The notes under the pieces are model-generated. The model was not told the origin of the DNA and made no database searches. It saw only the letters and a list, made by a program, of their open reading frames with translations. A stretch of DNA of 64,000 bases from Draconibacterium sp. Lineage in GTDB: Bacteria; Bacteroidota; Bacteroidia; Bacteroidales; Prolixibacteraceae. This document shows positions 1-10,261 of the stretch, in pieces (the first letter of the stretch is position 1; each line of letters begins with the position of its first letter). The position numbers and the translations under genes were made by a program. Location of the stretch: contig JADIYN010000014.1 in assembly GCA_016705335.1 (NCBI GenBank), positions 124,001 through 188,000 on the forward strand, in the 5' to 3' direction.

Positions 1-1
1 A

Positions 2-1702
2 AACACAACTTTGGTACTTCAACCCAATACAACCGCCTGGATGTATTTTTCGAGGAAAGATAAAAACCATGCAATCAATGATATTCGCAATGGGTTTAAA
101 AATTTTGTCTACCAAATGGAACAGCATCACCTTGAATATGATTTGGGTTCAGAAAGTGTGCTGAAAGAAATCGGAAGCGTTGAAGGGAAAACTTTTCGTG
201 TTGGCAAACGCGATTATTCGCTGGTGGTTATTCCGGCAGAAATGGAAAATATCGACCAGAAAACATTTGAACTGTTGCAAAAATACCTCGATAATGGTGG
301 GAAAGTTTTGTCATTCAATTCAAACATTACCTTACTCGACGGAACAGAATCAGCCAAAGTTGCTGAACTTGCCGCCAAATATCCTGAAAACTGGATTGTT
401 GCCGAAAATCTGAATGATGCAACCGTGTTAAAATTGCTTGGCCGCGATGAATTTACAATGAACGACCTTACCAAAAATGGCATGTTATACCATCAACGCA
501 GGGTTTTGGACGATGGACAATTGTTGTTTGTTGTTAATTCGCACACTTCCCAAAAAGCTACTGCCGAAATTTCTGTTGAAGGAAAATATGTGACCAAACT
601 TGATTTGGTTTCGGGTGAAATTTACAGTTATCCGGCTCAAACTGATAATGGGAAAGTTACATTTCAGGTTGAACTCGATCCGGTTGGGAGCGCCTTGTTT
701 ACAGTTAGCAATAAAAAGACTGATGAGCCGGAATACACATCGGTTTCAGGAACAGAAACGGTGATTGAAAGTAACGGAAATTTTGCCTTTAAAAGGGAAT
801 CGGATAACATTATGATGATTAATTATCTTGATTTGAAAACGTCAAAAACCGATAAAAAGGAAGTCTATTTTATGGATGCACTGATTGGTTTATTCAACGA
901 AAACGGTGTGGAAATGGGGAATCCGTGGCAACATAAAATTCAGTACAAAAAAACCTGGCTCGAAATGGACAGTTTGTTCAAGGACGATTCGTGGTTTGAA
1001 GCCAGCTATCATTTCAATATCAATTCCAGTCTCGATGCAACATTCATGAAATCAATCCGTGCAGTGGTTGAACGTCCTGAATTGTGGACGATAAGTATAA
1101 ACGGAAATGAAGTATCAAAAACCGAAGGAAGTTACTGGATTGAAAAAAGTTTTCCGGAGTTTGCGGTTGGCGAATTCCTGAAACCGGGCAAAAACACACT
1201 TACAATCAAAGCTCCGCGAATGCATATTCTGGCCGAAGTAATGCCTGTTTATTTGCTTGGCGATTTTTCTGTTCTGCCTGCAAAACAGGGATTCGAAATT
1301 GCGGGAGCAAGTCAGTTTAATACGATGGGTTCGTGGCGCGAAGCCGGTTTGCCATTTTATTCACAGAAAGTGTCGTACACTCAAAATTTCAATGTTTCAA
1401 AAACCAACAATACAGTGTACAAAGTAAAACTGAAAAAGTGGAATGGCTCGCTTGCAGAAGTCTTTGTGAACGGACAATCTGCAGGATTAATCGCATGGCA
1501 ACCGTATGAACAGGATGTTACTTCGCTGCTGAAAGAGGGTGAAAATGAAATTTCGGTTAAAATTACCGGCAGCCTGAAAATACATTTGGCTTTTTCTACA
1601 AGAAAAACGACAACTGGATTTTGGCCCGCACTCGTGGAATTACGCACCCAAAAAAATACCCGAAGCTTCGGAATATTTTCTGATGGATTATGGAATGTTT
1701 GA
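2..1702 (+). CDS. Glycoside hydrolase, C-terminal part (GH106 rhamnosidase-like), 5' truncated by window edge
   Basis: The reading frame is open to the left edge; codons before the first TTG (position 11) continue the same protein, so the start lies outside the window. The visible 563+ residues begin with a beta-strand rich block (LQPNTTAWMYF) like the central part of large Bacteroidota GH106/GH2-type alpha-L-rhamnosidases. Then come an alpha/beta segment (residues about 60-150) and, in the last third, two galactose-binding-like beta-sandwich regions (WTISINGNEV, EVFVNGQSAG). Such enzymes cut rhamnose or related sugars from plant polysaccharides in the periplasm. No catalytic residues can be assigned because the N-terminal barrel is missing. 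The next sugar genes (GH3, SSS symporter) fit a carbohydrate-use neighbourhood. Family is probable; substrate is unknown. Confidence 0.55.
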   Translation, partial: NTTLVLQPNTTAWMYFSRKDKNHAINDIRNGFKNFVYQMEQHHLEYDLGSESVLKEIGSVEGKTFRVGKRDYSLVVIPAEMENIDQKTFELLQKYLDNGGKVLSFNSNITLLDGTESAKVAELAAKYPENWIVAENLNDATVLKLLGRDEFTMNDLTKNGMLYHQRRVLDDGQLLFVVNSHTSQKATAEISVEGKYVTKLDLVSGEIYSYPAQTDNGKVTFQVELDPVGSALFTVSNKKTDEPEYTSVSGTETVIESNGNFAFKRESDNIMMINYLDLKTSKTDKKEVYFMDALIGLFNENGVEMGNPWQHKIQYKKTWLEMDSLFKDDSWFEASYHFNINSSLDATFMKSIRAVVERPELWTISINGNEVSKTEGSYWIEKSFPEFAVGEFLKPGKNTLTIKAPRMHILAEVMPVYLLGDFSVLPAKQGFEIAGASQFNTMGSWREAGLPFYSQKVSYTQNFNVSKTNNTVYKVKLKKWNGSLAEVFVNGQSAGLIAWQPYEQDVTSLLKEGENEISVKITGSLKIHLAFSTRKTTTGFWPALVELRTQKNTRSFGIFSDGLWNV

Positions 1703-1746
1703 ACCGTTTGAATTGGTGAGGTGAAGTAATCAGACACTAAGATAAA

Positions 1747-1780
1747 TAAGAATGGCTGAAATTATTTTCAGCCATTCTTA
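1747..1780. terminator. Bidirectional intrinsic terminator
   Basis: A perfect 15-bp inverted repeat (arms 1747-1761 and 1766-1780, loop TTAT) sits between two converging genes. It has A-rich and T-rich flanks, so it can stop transcription from both sides. Confidence 0.75.
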
Positions 1781-1793
1781 TTTAACTTACTTT

Positions 1794-3744
1794 TTATTTT
1801 TGTTTCTCAACCACCACTTTTTTGTTAAGTATAGTGTCGGAATTTTCCGCGGTTATTCGGAAAATATAAATTCCCGGATCGTACTTCTCGATATCTACCC
1901 ATGTAGAAATAAAAGAATCTTTACAATAAATCAGTGAACCTGCAGAATTAAAGATTTCAAGTTTTACCTGGGTATTTCCAGTCTGAATAAAAATTCTTGA
2001 ATGGGCTGGATTAGGGAAAATATCAAATGTAGATTGTTTAATTTCGATATTTTTAAGATTGAGTAGTTTTAATTTATTATAACCGCAATGTATAAAGGTT
2101 AATGAATCATTTGATGTTAAATCTAATGAAGTTAGAAGATTTTTAGGACAGATTAAGAACTTTAATTGTGAGTTTGTTTTTAAATCTAAACTTATTATTT
2201 CATTAAATGAACAATCCAGTTTTATCAAAAACTTATTTGATGCAAGTTCCAACTTTGTGAGAAAGTTATTTGAGCAAACTAAAGTTTCTAATTTTTGATT
2301 TAAATGTAGATCAATTAACTCGATTTCATTTTCACTACAATCAAGGACTTTTAGATTTATGTTGGAACTAAGATCAATTTCTTTTATTTTATTAAACTTG
2401 AAATTAATCTCTTTTAGATCAATATTTGAGCTAATATCCAAATAATTAAGATAATTCCCTCTAAGATTAAGTTTATCTAGTTTTGCAAAGTTTTCAATAC
2501 CGGTAATATCATGAATCTCTTGGTATGAAATATCAAGTGCTCTAATTTGTTCTATTCCTGTTATAGGAACTGAATCATTAAGTTCGCCAAAATCATACGA
2601 TGAAGTAATAAGAAATTGTTCAAAATTATCGTCAGGAACGTATGCCATTCGTAAATCATAAGTTAAACAATCTTCTGAGTATGCTGCATATCCGTTTTTA
2701 TTCCAATTGGGATTATTGTAGGATGAAGATGGGTCATCCACCTGGATGCAGGTTAAATCAGGGTTGTTTAACGCATTTAAGTACATTTCCGGATTACTTC
2801 CATTTCTTAAATTTAAGTTAGTAAGTAAATTAAATGAACAATCTAATTGGTGCAAATTACTGTTTTTACTTAAATCAAGTGTGTTTATTTTGTTCGACTG
2901 GCAGTAAAGTGAACTTAGTTCCTGATTTTCTGAAACATCAAGTTCAGTTATTTGGTTGCCTCCGCAATTTACATATTTAAGAAATTTGAAATTGGCAATC
3001 CCTGTAAGATCTGTTATATTTCTGTTATAAATATTCAATGTACTGATACCTATTATAGCAGATGCAGGTACAGAATCATTTAGTATTGTATCAATATCCC
3101 AACCAAAATCAATTAAAGCTTGTTCAAAGTTATCGTCCGGTATAAAAATCATTTCTGATTTGTAAACGGTACAATCTGTTGAATACCCTGATGTTGGATC
3201 TTTATCCCAACTATAATCATTGCTGTATGATGCGTCCGGATCATCAACTTGAATACATTGCAAATCAGGATTATATTTGGCATGCATTTGCATTTTACTA
3301 TTTTGCCCGTTTTGAATATTTAATTTGGAAAGATGGTTCTCAGTACAATCCAAACTTATTAAATTAGAATTCAAGCTAAGTCAAGACTTGTTAAATTATT
3401 TTTCTACAATATAAGTATTGTAATCCTAGGCAATTAGATAAATTTAGAAATGTCATTTTATTATCTTCACAAGATAAATGTTCCAGGTTTTTATTTAAAC
3501 TTAGGTCAAGTGTTTTAATATTATTAGAAGAACAATATAATTGTTCGAGCATTTTAAAATGTTCAATACCAGTTGGTTCTGTAATATTTCTGTTGTAAAT
3601 ATCCAAATATTTTATGTTGATTACTGAGCTTAGTAATACGGAATCATTAAGTTTTCCAGAGTCATATCCCAAATCAATCAATGCTTGTTCAAAATTATCA
3701 TCAGGAATAAATACATTTTGGGCATTTAACAAGTTTGTGAACAA
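1794..3744 (-). pseudogene. Secreted leucine-rich-repeat protein with T9SS sorting domain, frameshifted
   Basis: Two fragments (3744-3391 and 3374-1794) are one protein. Three modules each open with a VFIPDDNFEQALID-type motif and are followed by leucine-rich repeats (LxxLxCxxNxLxxLDLS) and a YNPDLxCIQVDD loop. The last 80 residues (FDIFPNPAHSRIF ... VVVEKQK) are a type A T9SS C-terminal sorting domain, so the protein is probably exported to the cell surface. The LRR pattern is restored by adding one base in the A-run near 3395 and one near 3376, so two single-base losses lie within about 25 bp. Upstream of 3744 the frame stays open through a hydrophobic signal-peptide-like stretch but has no ATG; an ATG at 3800 is out of frame, suggesting a third indel. 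Function is likely adhesion or binding, unproven. Confidence 0.7.
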
Positions 3745-3809
3745 AAAAAGAATGAATAGATAAGTTAGGAAGTAGTTGAGTGAGTCTTGGATTTAAACAT
3801 ATTTTCCAT

Positions 3810-3845
3810 AAAAAAATCCTGTTGAGAAATCAACAGGATTTTTTT
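3810..3845 (-). terminator. Intrinsic terminator of the GH3 gene
   Basis: A 16-bp perfect stem (3810-3825 / 3830-3845) with a GAAA tetraloop and flanking A/T runs lies just downstream of the GH3 stop on the minus strand. Confidence 0.8.
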
Positions 3846-3876
3846 ATTAAGGGTATAAATTTTTTATTTCATCCAA

Positions 3877-6147
3877 TTAAACTCCGCTTTTTTTTACGTC
3901 GCGTGAATTTCCTCCAATTTGTACTTCAAACTGTCCGGGTTCCCAGTTATATTCAAGCTTGCTGTTGTAAAACTTCAATAGTTCAGGTGAAACCGTGAAT
4001 TTTACTTCTTTTGATTCTCCCGGGGCTAGCAATATTTTCTGAAATCCTTTTAACTCTTTTACCGCCCTCGAAACTGAAGCTACCGGATCGGAAATATACA
4101 TTTGAACCACTTCCTCACCTTTGTATTTTCCAGTGTTTTTTTACTGGAAACAGTTACAGTGAGCGTTTCTTCGCCTTTCAAATTGGACTTGTTTAGTGAA
4201 ATTTCGCCATATTCAAATGTGCTGTAACTCAGTCCGTAACCAAACGGGTAAAGAGGTTCGTTTGGTGAATCGATGTATTTTGATGAGAACTTATTGTTTG
4301 GGCTCGCCGGGCGGCCTGTGTTTTTGTGATTGTAATAAATTGGTATTTGTCCAACGCTGCGAGGGAAAGTCGCGGTTAGTTTTCCTGATGGATTTGTATC
4401 TCCAAAAAGGATGTCGGCAACAGCATTTCCTGCCTGGGTTCCACCGTGCCACGCTTCAAGAATTGCATCGAAATTGGAATCTTCCCAAACCAAGGTAAGT
4501 GGCCTGCCGCTGAAAATAACAACTACAACAGGTTTTCCAGTGGCTTTTAAAGCTTTTAGTAAATTTTTCTGAGTTTCAGGAATACTTATATCCGTGCGGC
4601 TGGCAGCTTCTCCCGACCAGGCAGCAGGTTCACCAATTGCCGCAACAACAACATCTGCCTGAGCAGCTATATAAACTGCATCCAGAATCAGTTCATCATT
4701 TGATTTCGTTACGTTTGCCCCATTATTACTTGTGGAAGGTGAAAGTGGCGACTGCATATTTTTTAATAAGTAAGGATCATCGGTAAATTCGGCACCTTTT
4801 GCATGAAGAATTTTAACCGAACTGCCTCCCACATTTTTCAAACCATCCAACAGGCTAACCACTTTTTCAGCATCGCCACCCATTGCCCAGGTTCCCAGCA
4901 TTTCAGCCTTACTATCCGCCAATGGTCCAATAAGTGCAATTGTCCCGCTTTTTTTAAGTGGAAGTATTTGTTTGTCATTTTTAAGTAAAACAACCGAACT
5001 GGCTGCTATTTTTCTGGCTGCATTTTGGTTGGTTTCCGAAAGAATTTCTTTTTCCATCCGGGCAGTATTTATATAACGATAAGGGTCGTCAAAAAGCCCG
5101 AGTTTATATTTTGCTTCCAAAACACGACGGCAAGCCAGGTCAATTTCTTCATTTGTAACTTTTCCTTCGGCAAGAGACTTTTTTAATGTAGTCAAAAATC
5201 CTTCGCCAACCATATCCATATCAACTCCTGCTTTAAGTGCAAGTGCCGAAACAGTTTGTAAATCGCCCAAACCGTGTGCTGTCATTTCGTTTATTGCTGT
5301 ATAGTCGGTAACAACAAATCCATCGAATTTCCATTGATCGCGCAATAAATCGGTTAGCAACCAGTGGTTTCCTGTTGCAGGGATTCCGTCAACCACATTA
5401 AATGAAGTCATAGCGCTACCTACTCCGGCTTCAATAGTAGCTTTGTAGGGTGGAAAGAAATCCTGATACATCGATAGTCTGCTCATGTCCACGGTGTTAT
5501 AATCCCGTCCGGCTTCGGCAGCTCCATATAAAGCAAAGTGCTTTACACAAGCCATTATTGTATTTTCGTTTTGAAGATTATCACCCTGATAACCTTTTAC
5601 CATTGCAGTTGCGACCTTTGAACCCAAAAACGGATCTTCGCCTGCACCTTCTGCAATACGTCCCCAGCGGGCATCACGGGCAATATCAACCATAGGCGAA
5701 AAAGTCCAGGCAATTCCAGCAGAACTTGCTTCCGAAGCCGCAATACGGGCGCTTTGTTCAATCAGACTGACATCCCATGTACTTGACAATGCAAGTGGAA
5801 TTGGAAAAATGGTCTTGAATCCGTGAATGACATCCATTCCGAAAATAATCGGGATTTTGTTTGGGCTTTTGTAACTGCCAGCTCCTGTGCTTTTCGGGTA
5901 ACTTCAGGATTCAGGCTATTTAAAATGCTACCCACATTTCCTGCAATAATTTTTCCTTCAACATCAGTGCTTACTGTTGCCCCGGTAACAAATGAATTTG
6001 GAATAGCCAACTGGTTCAATTGTCCGATTTTTCTTCCAAAGTCATTTTTTTCATGAGGTTGCCAACAAAAGTATGCATTTCCTGATTTTGAGCCTGAATT
6101 TGAAAAACAAGGGCCAACAAAAGTACAAGTACATTTAGTTTTTCATT
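3877..6147 (-). CDS. bglX: GH3 beta-glucosidase (BglX-like), interrupted by four apparent single-base losses
   Basis: Exo-acting beta-glucosidase of glycoside hydrolase family 3, predicted periplasmic. Joined fragments give about 755 residues, the usual BglX length: signal peptide, N-terminal barrel with FGMDVIHG and GFVVTDY (Asp is the family's nucleophile position), then the alpha/beta sandwich and a C-terminal fibronectin-like domain (VVQMYISDP ... GGNSRD). The natural start is the ATG at 6147. One base is missing from the homopolymers at about 6140-6144 (signal peptide), 6028-6032 (LEEKIGQLNQ), 5867-5870 (before IPIIFGMDVIHG) and 4136-4142 (before NTGKYKGEEVVQM). Adding one A on the coding strand at each place restores the family sequence exactly. 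Because all four errors are alike, sequencing error is more likely than decay. It is divergent from the SSS symporter gene. Confidence 0.88.
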
Positions 6148-6450
6148 TTATATGTTTTAATTCTTTTCGGATTTGGCGAAGTTGCATTTTTTTACAAAAT
6201 CAGTTTCTGTAAATTTTATTTTTGAATACAAGTATTTAGTAAATAATTGTAACTGATAATTAAAAATAAAACATTTTAGATTTTAATTCTATTGAAATGA
6301 TTAAAAATCAATGGAATATGCTATATCGCAAAACTTTATTTCGAAAATTCAGGCAGTATTTCCTTTTAGGTTTTTTTGACCGGAATTTGAAAATAAAATG
6401 TATTTTCAACACTTGAAACATAACTTATTTTAAACCAAAAACAAGAAATT
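6148..6450. other. Divergent intergenic region, bglX / SSS symporter
   Basis: AT-rich 303 bp that must hold promoters for both divergent genes. I see no convincing TTTG/TAnnTTTG pair, no repeat and no open frame on either strand. Confidence 0.4.
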
Positions 6451-8133
6451 ATGAGTACGTTGGACTGGATTGTATTAGGCCTGTTTTGTGTAGCCTTGAG
6501 TGGTATTGTGGTGTGGGTAGTGGCCAAAAAGGATAAAAACACAACAGATTATTTTCTTGCCGGACGCGATGCAACATGGATTGCAATTGGCGCTTCAATT
6601 TTTGCTTCGAATATTGGTTCTGAACACCTTGTGGGGCTGGCCGGTGCCGGTGCTGAAAGCGGTATGGCAATGGCGCACTGGGAAATGCACGGTTGGATGA
6701 TTTTGATGTTGGGCTGGCTCTTTGTCCCGTTTTATTCGCGGAGTAAAGTATTTACCATGCCCGAATTTCTTGAACGCCGTTATAATCCGCAGGCACGTTC
6801 ATTTTTATCCATAATATCGTTGGTGAGTTATATTTTAACCAAAGTTGCCGTAACCGTTTATGCCGGCGGTGTCGTTTTTAAAGATGTTTTTAATATCGAA
6901 TATGTTACGTTTTTCGGTTATAGTATTGATTTCTTTTGGATTAGTGCCATTGGGCTTGTTGTTTTAACAGGTATTTACACAACGTTTGGCGGAATGAAAG
7001 CTGTTCTTTATACTTCTGTTCTGCAAACTCCGATTTTGTTGATTGGGTCGGTTGCGGTGCTGGTTCTTGGATTGGTGAAATTAGGTGGATGGAACGAAAT
7101 GATGGAAATTTGCCGCGCCAATGTTACTGTTCATGGCGATTCAATGACAAGTTTAATGCGGTCAACAAAAGATCCCGATTTCCCATGGACCGGCGTAATC
7201 CTTGGTTCTGCCATCATCGGTTTCTGGTATTGGTGCACCGATCAGTATATTGTGCAACGCGTACTTTCTGGCCGTGATATGAAACAGTCGCGCCGCGGAA
7301 CTATTTTTGGCGCATATTTAAAACTTACCCCGGTTTTTATTTTTCTGATTCCCGGAATGATTGCTTATGCACTTACACAAAAGATCGATCCATCAACCGG
7401 TTTACCCATGTTAAATCTGGCAAGTAATGATGCAGCCTTCTCTACTTTGGTAAAAGTTTTGCTGCCAAAAGGTTTTACAGGAATTGTCGTTGGAGGGATT
7501 CTTGCTGCTTTAATGAGTTCACTTGCATCGCTTTTTAACTCCTCTGCAATGCTGTTTACAATTGATTTTTATCAAAAATACAAACCAAACGAATCGGAAA
7601 AACATTATGTGATTATCGGCCGTATTGCAACAGTTGCAATTGTTCTTTTAGGAATAGCCTGGATTCCGGTGATGAAAGGGTTGGGCCAAGTTTTATATGA
7701 ATATTTGCAGGATGTACAGTCATTGCTGGCTCCCGGCATAGCTGCAGTTTTCCTTCTTGGTATCGTTTCGAAGAAAACCACACCTGCAGCCGGTATCTGG
7801 GGATTGGTAATCGGTTTCACTCTGGGAATGTTACGTTTGGGATTGAAAATATTTGAAGGTTCAGTCGGTGATGATTCGCTGCTTTACTCGGTATTCCTTT
7901 CACACAACTGGTTGCATTACGAAATCTACTTGTTTGTTATTGTAATTGTATCGATGATAATCATCAGTTATTTTACCGAACGCAAAGATCCAAATTCAAT
8001 TATTGGTCTCACAATTGGTTCGGCGTCAGCAGAACAACGCGCCGAAACAAGGGCTTCTTACAATTACTGGGATATGATAAATTCGGCAATAATTATTACC
8101 ATTATTCTAATTTTCTATGCTTATTTCTGGTAA
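6451..8133 (+). CDS. Sodium/solute symporter (SSS family, SglT-like sugar transporter)
   Basis: A 560-residue inner-membrane protein with about 14 hydrophobic helices. Family landmarks are visible: an N-terminal TTDYFLAGR segment, SNIGSEHLVGLAGAGA in the first repeat, FYSRSKVFTMPEFLERR, and WYWCTDQYIVQRVLSGRD in the sixth to seventh helix region. These match SLC5/SglT-type Na+-coupled sugar symporters. It probably imports glucose or another hexose, perhaps the product of the divergent GH3 enzyme. ATG start at 6451, and a strong terminator follows the stop. The frame is intact. The exact sugar cannot be read from the sequence. Confidence 0.85.
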   Translation: MSTLDWIVLGLFCVALSGIVVWVVAKKDKNTTDYFLAGRDATWIAIGASIFASNIGSEHLVGLAGAGAESGMAMAHWEMHGWMILMLGWLFVPFYSRSKVFTMPEFLERRYNPQARSFLSIISLVSYILTKVAVTVYAGGVVFKDVFNIEYVTFFGYSIDFFWISAIGLVVLTGIYTTFGGMKAVLYTSVLQTPILLIGSVAVLVLGLVKLGGWNEMMEICRANVTVHGDSMTSLMRSTKDPDFPWTGVILGSAIIGFWYWCTDQYIVQRVLSGRDMKQSRRGTIFGAYLKLTPVFIFLIPGMIAYALTQKIDPSTGLPMLNLASNDAAFSTLVKVLLPKGFTGIVVGGILAALMSSLASLFNSSAMLFTIDFYQKYKPNESEKHYVIIGRIATVAIVLLGIAWIPVMKGLGQVLYEYLQDVQSLLAPGIAAVFLLGIVSKKTTPAAGIWGLVIGFTLGMLRLGLKIFEGSVGDDSLLYSVFLSHNWLHYEIYLFVIVIVSMIIISYFTERKDPNSIIGLTIGSASAEQRAETRASYNYWDMINSAIIITIILIFYAYFW

Positions 8134-8184
8134 TGAAAATTGTTGAATCATGGTAATACCAAATAAATGATTTTTTATTTTAAG

Positions 8185-8216
8185 GACCTGGATCAGATAT
8201 TCATCGGATCCAGGTC
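8185..8216 (+). terminator. Intrinsic terminator of the symporter gene
   Basis: 10-bp stem GACCTGGATC/GATCCAGGTC with a 12-nt loop, followed by TTG and a run of T residues. Confidence 0.75.
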
Positions 8217-8407
8217 TTGTTTTTTTTTGAATTCAAGGTTTCTTTTTGTTGAACGCTTTAATTAATCTGATTCAAACCCTTAACTCCTGATTTTCCCAAC
8301 ATCGGTTTCATGTCTTCCTTCTTTCCCATCTTTTTTTATACATTTGATTTATCAGAAAATAGTTATTTTACATTTTTTTTCGTTTTAAAGATTTCAAAAG
8401 TTTGAAT

Positions 8408-9328
8408 ATGTACGATATTATTGGCGATGTTCATGGTTATGCTTCTTTATTAAAGAAACTTTTACTTCAACTTGGATATGAAAAATCTGAAAACGGTTTT
8501 AAACATCCTACCCGAAAAGCTGTTTTTGTTGGCGATTTTGTGAATCGTGGCCCTGAAATCCGAAAAACTATCCGCATTATCCGCAAAATGGTTGAAAATG
8601 GAAACGCATTTGCAATAATTGGAAATCATGAGATTAATGCAATAGTTTATTATTTAAAAGATAAGGATGGTTCGCCACTGATAAAGACTCCCGGTAAGAA
8701 TTTTTTATCTCTGTATAAAACAATCAATCAATTTTCTGCTTATGCCGAAGAGTGGAAAAGCCACCGTGAATGGATGCAGGAATTACCGCTTTACCTTGAT
8801 TTAACTGAAATACGGATTGTGCATGCCTGCTGGTCGGAAACGGCAATTGATACATTAAAAATGGCTGAGGCTGAAGGACGTTCACGTAAAAGTATTTTTA
8901 GGAAGGCATATAAAAAGGCAAAATCGCCAATAAGTAAAAGTGTTTCAATTTTAACAAAAGGAATTGATTTTAAAATGCCCGGAGATTTGAAGATTATCAA
9001 TAATAAAGGAGTGTCACCCCGATCGTTTCGGATGCGATGGTGGGAGGAAACAACTGGTAAAACTTTTGAGGAGATTTCATTTGAAAGCAAGTTTACATTG
9101 CCGCAATATGAAATTCCCAAACAGATTGTAATTCAAAATAATCCATACCCTGAAGATGCACCTATCGTATTTTTTGGTCATTATTGTCGTCACAACGGTC
9201 CGCACATTGTTAAACCTAACATTTGTTGTGTTGATTCATGTATTGCAGGCACAAAAATCTTAACTGCTTACCAATGGAATGGTGAAAAGGAGCTGGATGC
9301 CAACAATTTAGTTCATGTAAAGAAATAG
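8408..9328 (+). CDS. Calcineurin-like metallophosphoesterase (PrpE/ApaH-like)
   Basis: About 306 residues. The three metal-binding blocks of the family are clear near the N-terminus: IIGDVHG, VGDFVNRGPE and IIGNHE. A C-terminal FFGHYCRH supplies a further His. This architecture is shared with bis(5'-nucleosyl)-tetraphosphatases and Ser/Thr phosphatases of the PPP group; substrate unknown. I prefer the ATG at 8408 over the TTG two codons earlier, because the protein then begins MYDIIGDVHG as in the family. It stands alone between a terminator and the tRNA promoter. Soluble cytoplasmic enzyme, intact. Confidence 0.8.
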   Translation: MYDIIGDVHGYASLLKKLLLQLGYEKSENGFKHPTRKAVFVGDFVNRGPEIRKTIRIIRKMVENGNAFAIIGNHEINAIVYYLKDKDGSPLIKTPGKNFLSLYKTINQFSAYAEEWKSHREWMQELPLYLDLTEIRIVHACWSETAIDTLKMAEAEGRSRKSIFRKAYKKAKSPISKSVSILTKGIDFKMPGDLKIINNKGVSPRSFRMRWWEETTGKTFEEISFESKFTLPQYEIPKQIVIQNNPYPEDAPIVFFGHYCRHNGPHIVKPNICCVDSCIAGTKILTAYQWNGEKELDANNLVHVKK

Positions 9329-9393
9329 ATTTGATACGCAACGTGCTGTCTGTTAGTGTTATATGATATTAGTGAAAAAAATAATTTTTTGTA

Positions 9394-9421
9394 TTGCAGG
9401 AAAAAAGAAAGTATATATTTG
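9394..9421 (+). promoter_or_regulatory. Bacteroidota-type promoter of tRNA-Asp
   Basis: TTG (9394-9396), 17-nt spacer, TATATTTG (9414-9421). This fits the Bacteroidota -33/-7 consensus (TTG ... TAnnTTTG) and places transcription start a few bases later, about 25 nt before the tRNA. Confidence 0.65.
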
Positions 9422-9450
9422 CATCACTTTTCCGAAAGGAAAAATAAAAT

Positions 9451-9525
9451 GGTGCGGTAGTTCAGTTTGGTTAGAATAACGGCCTGTCACGCCGTGGGTC
9501 GCGGGTTCGAGTCCCGTCCGCACCG
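9451..9525 (+). tRNA. tRNA-Asp (anticodon GTC)
   Basis: Complete cloverleaf: acceptor arms GGTGCGG/CCGCACC, D-arm with GGTTAGAAT, anticodon stem ACGGC/GCCGT with loop CTGTCAC (anticodon GTC at 9486-9488), T-arm GCGGGTTCGAGTCCCGT, discriminator G. CCA is not encoded. It is followed directly by a terminator hairpin. Confidence 0.95.
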
Positions 9526-9526
9526 C

Positions 9527-9553
9527 AAAAAGGGAGATTTTTTCTCCCTTTTT
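9527..9553 (+). terminator. tRNA-Asp terminator
   Basis: AAAAAGGGAGA / TCTCCCTTTTT hairpin followed by further T residues. It lies directly after the tRNA and is repeated exactly in the third repeat copy near 10207-10233. Confidence 0.75.
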
Positions 9554-9559
9554 TCATTT

Positions 9560-9823
9560 ATGGAATATTTTGTTTACATCATTCAATCAGAACAGTCGGG
9601 TGTATTTTATAAAGGCTACACTTCATATCCTTCATTAAGGTTGGAGGAACACAACAGCGGGAAAAGTCGATACACTGCCAACAAAGGTCCCTGGAAAATG
9701 GTTTATCTTGAAAAAATGCCGGATAAGAAAACAGCATTGATAAGGGAAAAACAATTAAAACGGGTTAATCCAACTTATATCAACTGGCTAATTCATCAGG
9801 AATTCAACATTATCAATCACTGA
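9560..9823 (+). CDS. Small GIY-YIG nuclease domain protein
   Basis: An 87-residue single-domain GIY-YIG protein of the UPF0213/YhbQ-like kind: FVYIIQS and FYKGYT (the GIY and YIG strands), Arg in LRLEEHNSGKSRYT, and the catalytic Glu position in REKQLKR. I start it at ATG 9560; the frame continues upstream into the tRNA, which is not coding. Such genes often sit next to tRNA or rRNA genes in Bacteroidota; whether they act on structured nucleic acid is unknown. A damaged copy lies just downstream. Confidence 0.8.
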   Translation: MEYFVYIIQSEQSGVFYKGYTSYPSLRLEEHNSGKSRYTANKGPWKMVYLEKMPDKKTALIREKQLKRVNPTYINWLIHQEFNIINH

Positions 9824-10261
9824 ATTATTTGGTTAGAATACCGGCCTGTCATCTCGCCAAGGCGCGGGCGAGTCCTCGTCACAGGGAGATTTTTCTCCCC
9901 TTTTTTCTTTTGTTTCGTTAAGCTCCCTTCCTTCTTAAGGTTGGAGGAACACCGGGGAAGTCACCTGCGCGAGGTTGAAAATGGGAAGACCGGCATCCCG
10001 GTCCCTGGTGGTTTCTTGAAAAATGCCGGATAAGAAAACAGCATTGATAAGGGAAAAACAATTAAAACGGGTTAATCCAACTTATATCAACTGGCTAATT
10101 CATCAGGAATTCAACATTATCAATCACTGAATTATTTGGTTAGAATACCGGCCTGTCATCTCGCCTAAGGCGAGACGGGTTCGAGTCCTCTCGTCACAGA
10201 CGAGACAAAAAGGGAGATTTTTTCTCCCTTTTTTCATTTATGGAATATTTTGTTTACATCA
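9824..10261 (+). repeat. Degenerate tandem copies of the tRNA-Asp / terminator / GIY-YIG unit
   Basis: Positions 9712-9858 recur at 10019-10165 (147 bp, no difference seen). Positions 9526-9581 recur at 10206-10261 (56 bp, identical). Between these exact blocks lie two scrambled tRNA-Asp-like segments (about 9830-9882 and 10138-10205) that keep GGTTAGAATA, CGGCCTGTCA and GTTCGAGTCC-like words. They carry insertions such as TCTCGCCTAAGGCGAGA and CTCGTCACAGACGAG that are themselves small palindromes. Neither can fold as a tRNA. The third copy ends abruptly at 10261, inside the GIY-YIG start. Either a tandem duplication that decayed, or a mis-assembled repeat. Confidence 0.8.
9925..10130 (+). 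pseudogene. GIY-YIG gene remnant (second copy)
   Basis: The end of the GIY-YIG gene (from the CCGGATAAG block onward, 10025-10130) matches the intact gene exactly. The 5' half is mostly deleted and scrambled; only TTAAGGTTGGAGGAACAC and a few later words can be aligned. No ATG and no open frame across the unit. Confidence 0.65.

Noticed and set aside
9467..9559. N-terminal extension of the GIY-YIG gene (MVRITACHAVGRGFESRPHR...)
   Set aside because: It is the translation of the tRNA-Asp gene and its terminator; the real start is the ATG at 9560.
9824..10205. Extra tRNA-Asp genes or a CRISPR-like array in the repeat zone
   Set aside because: The tRNA-like parts lack pairable acceptor and anticodon stems; the repeats are long, few and not regularly spaced with unique spacers.
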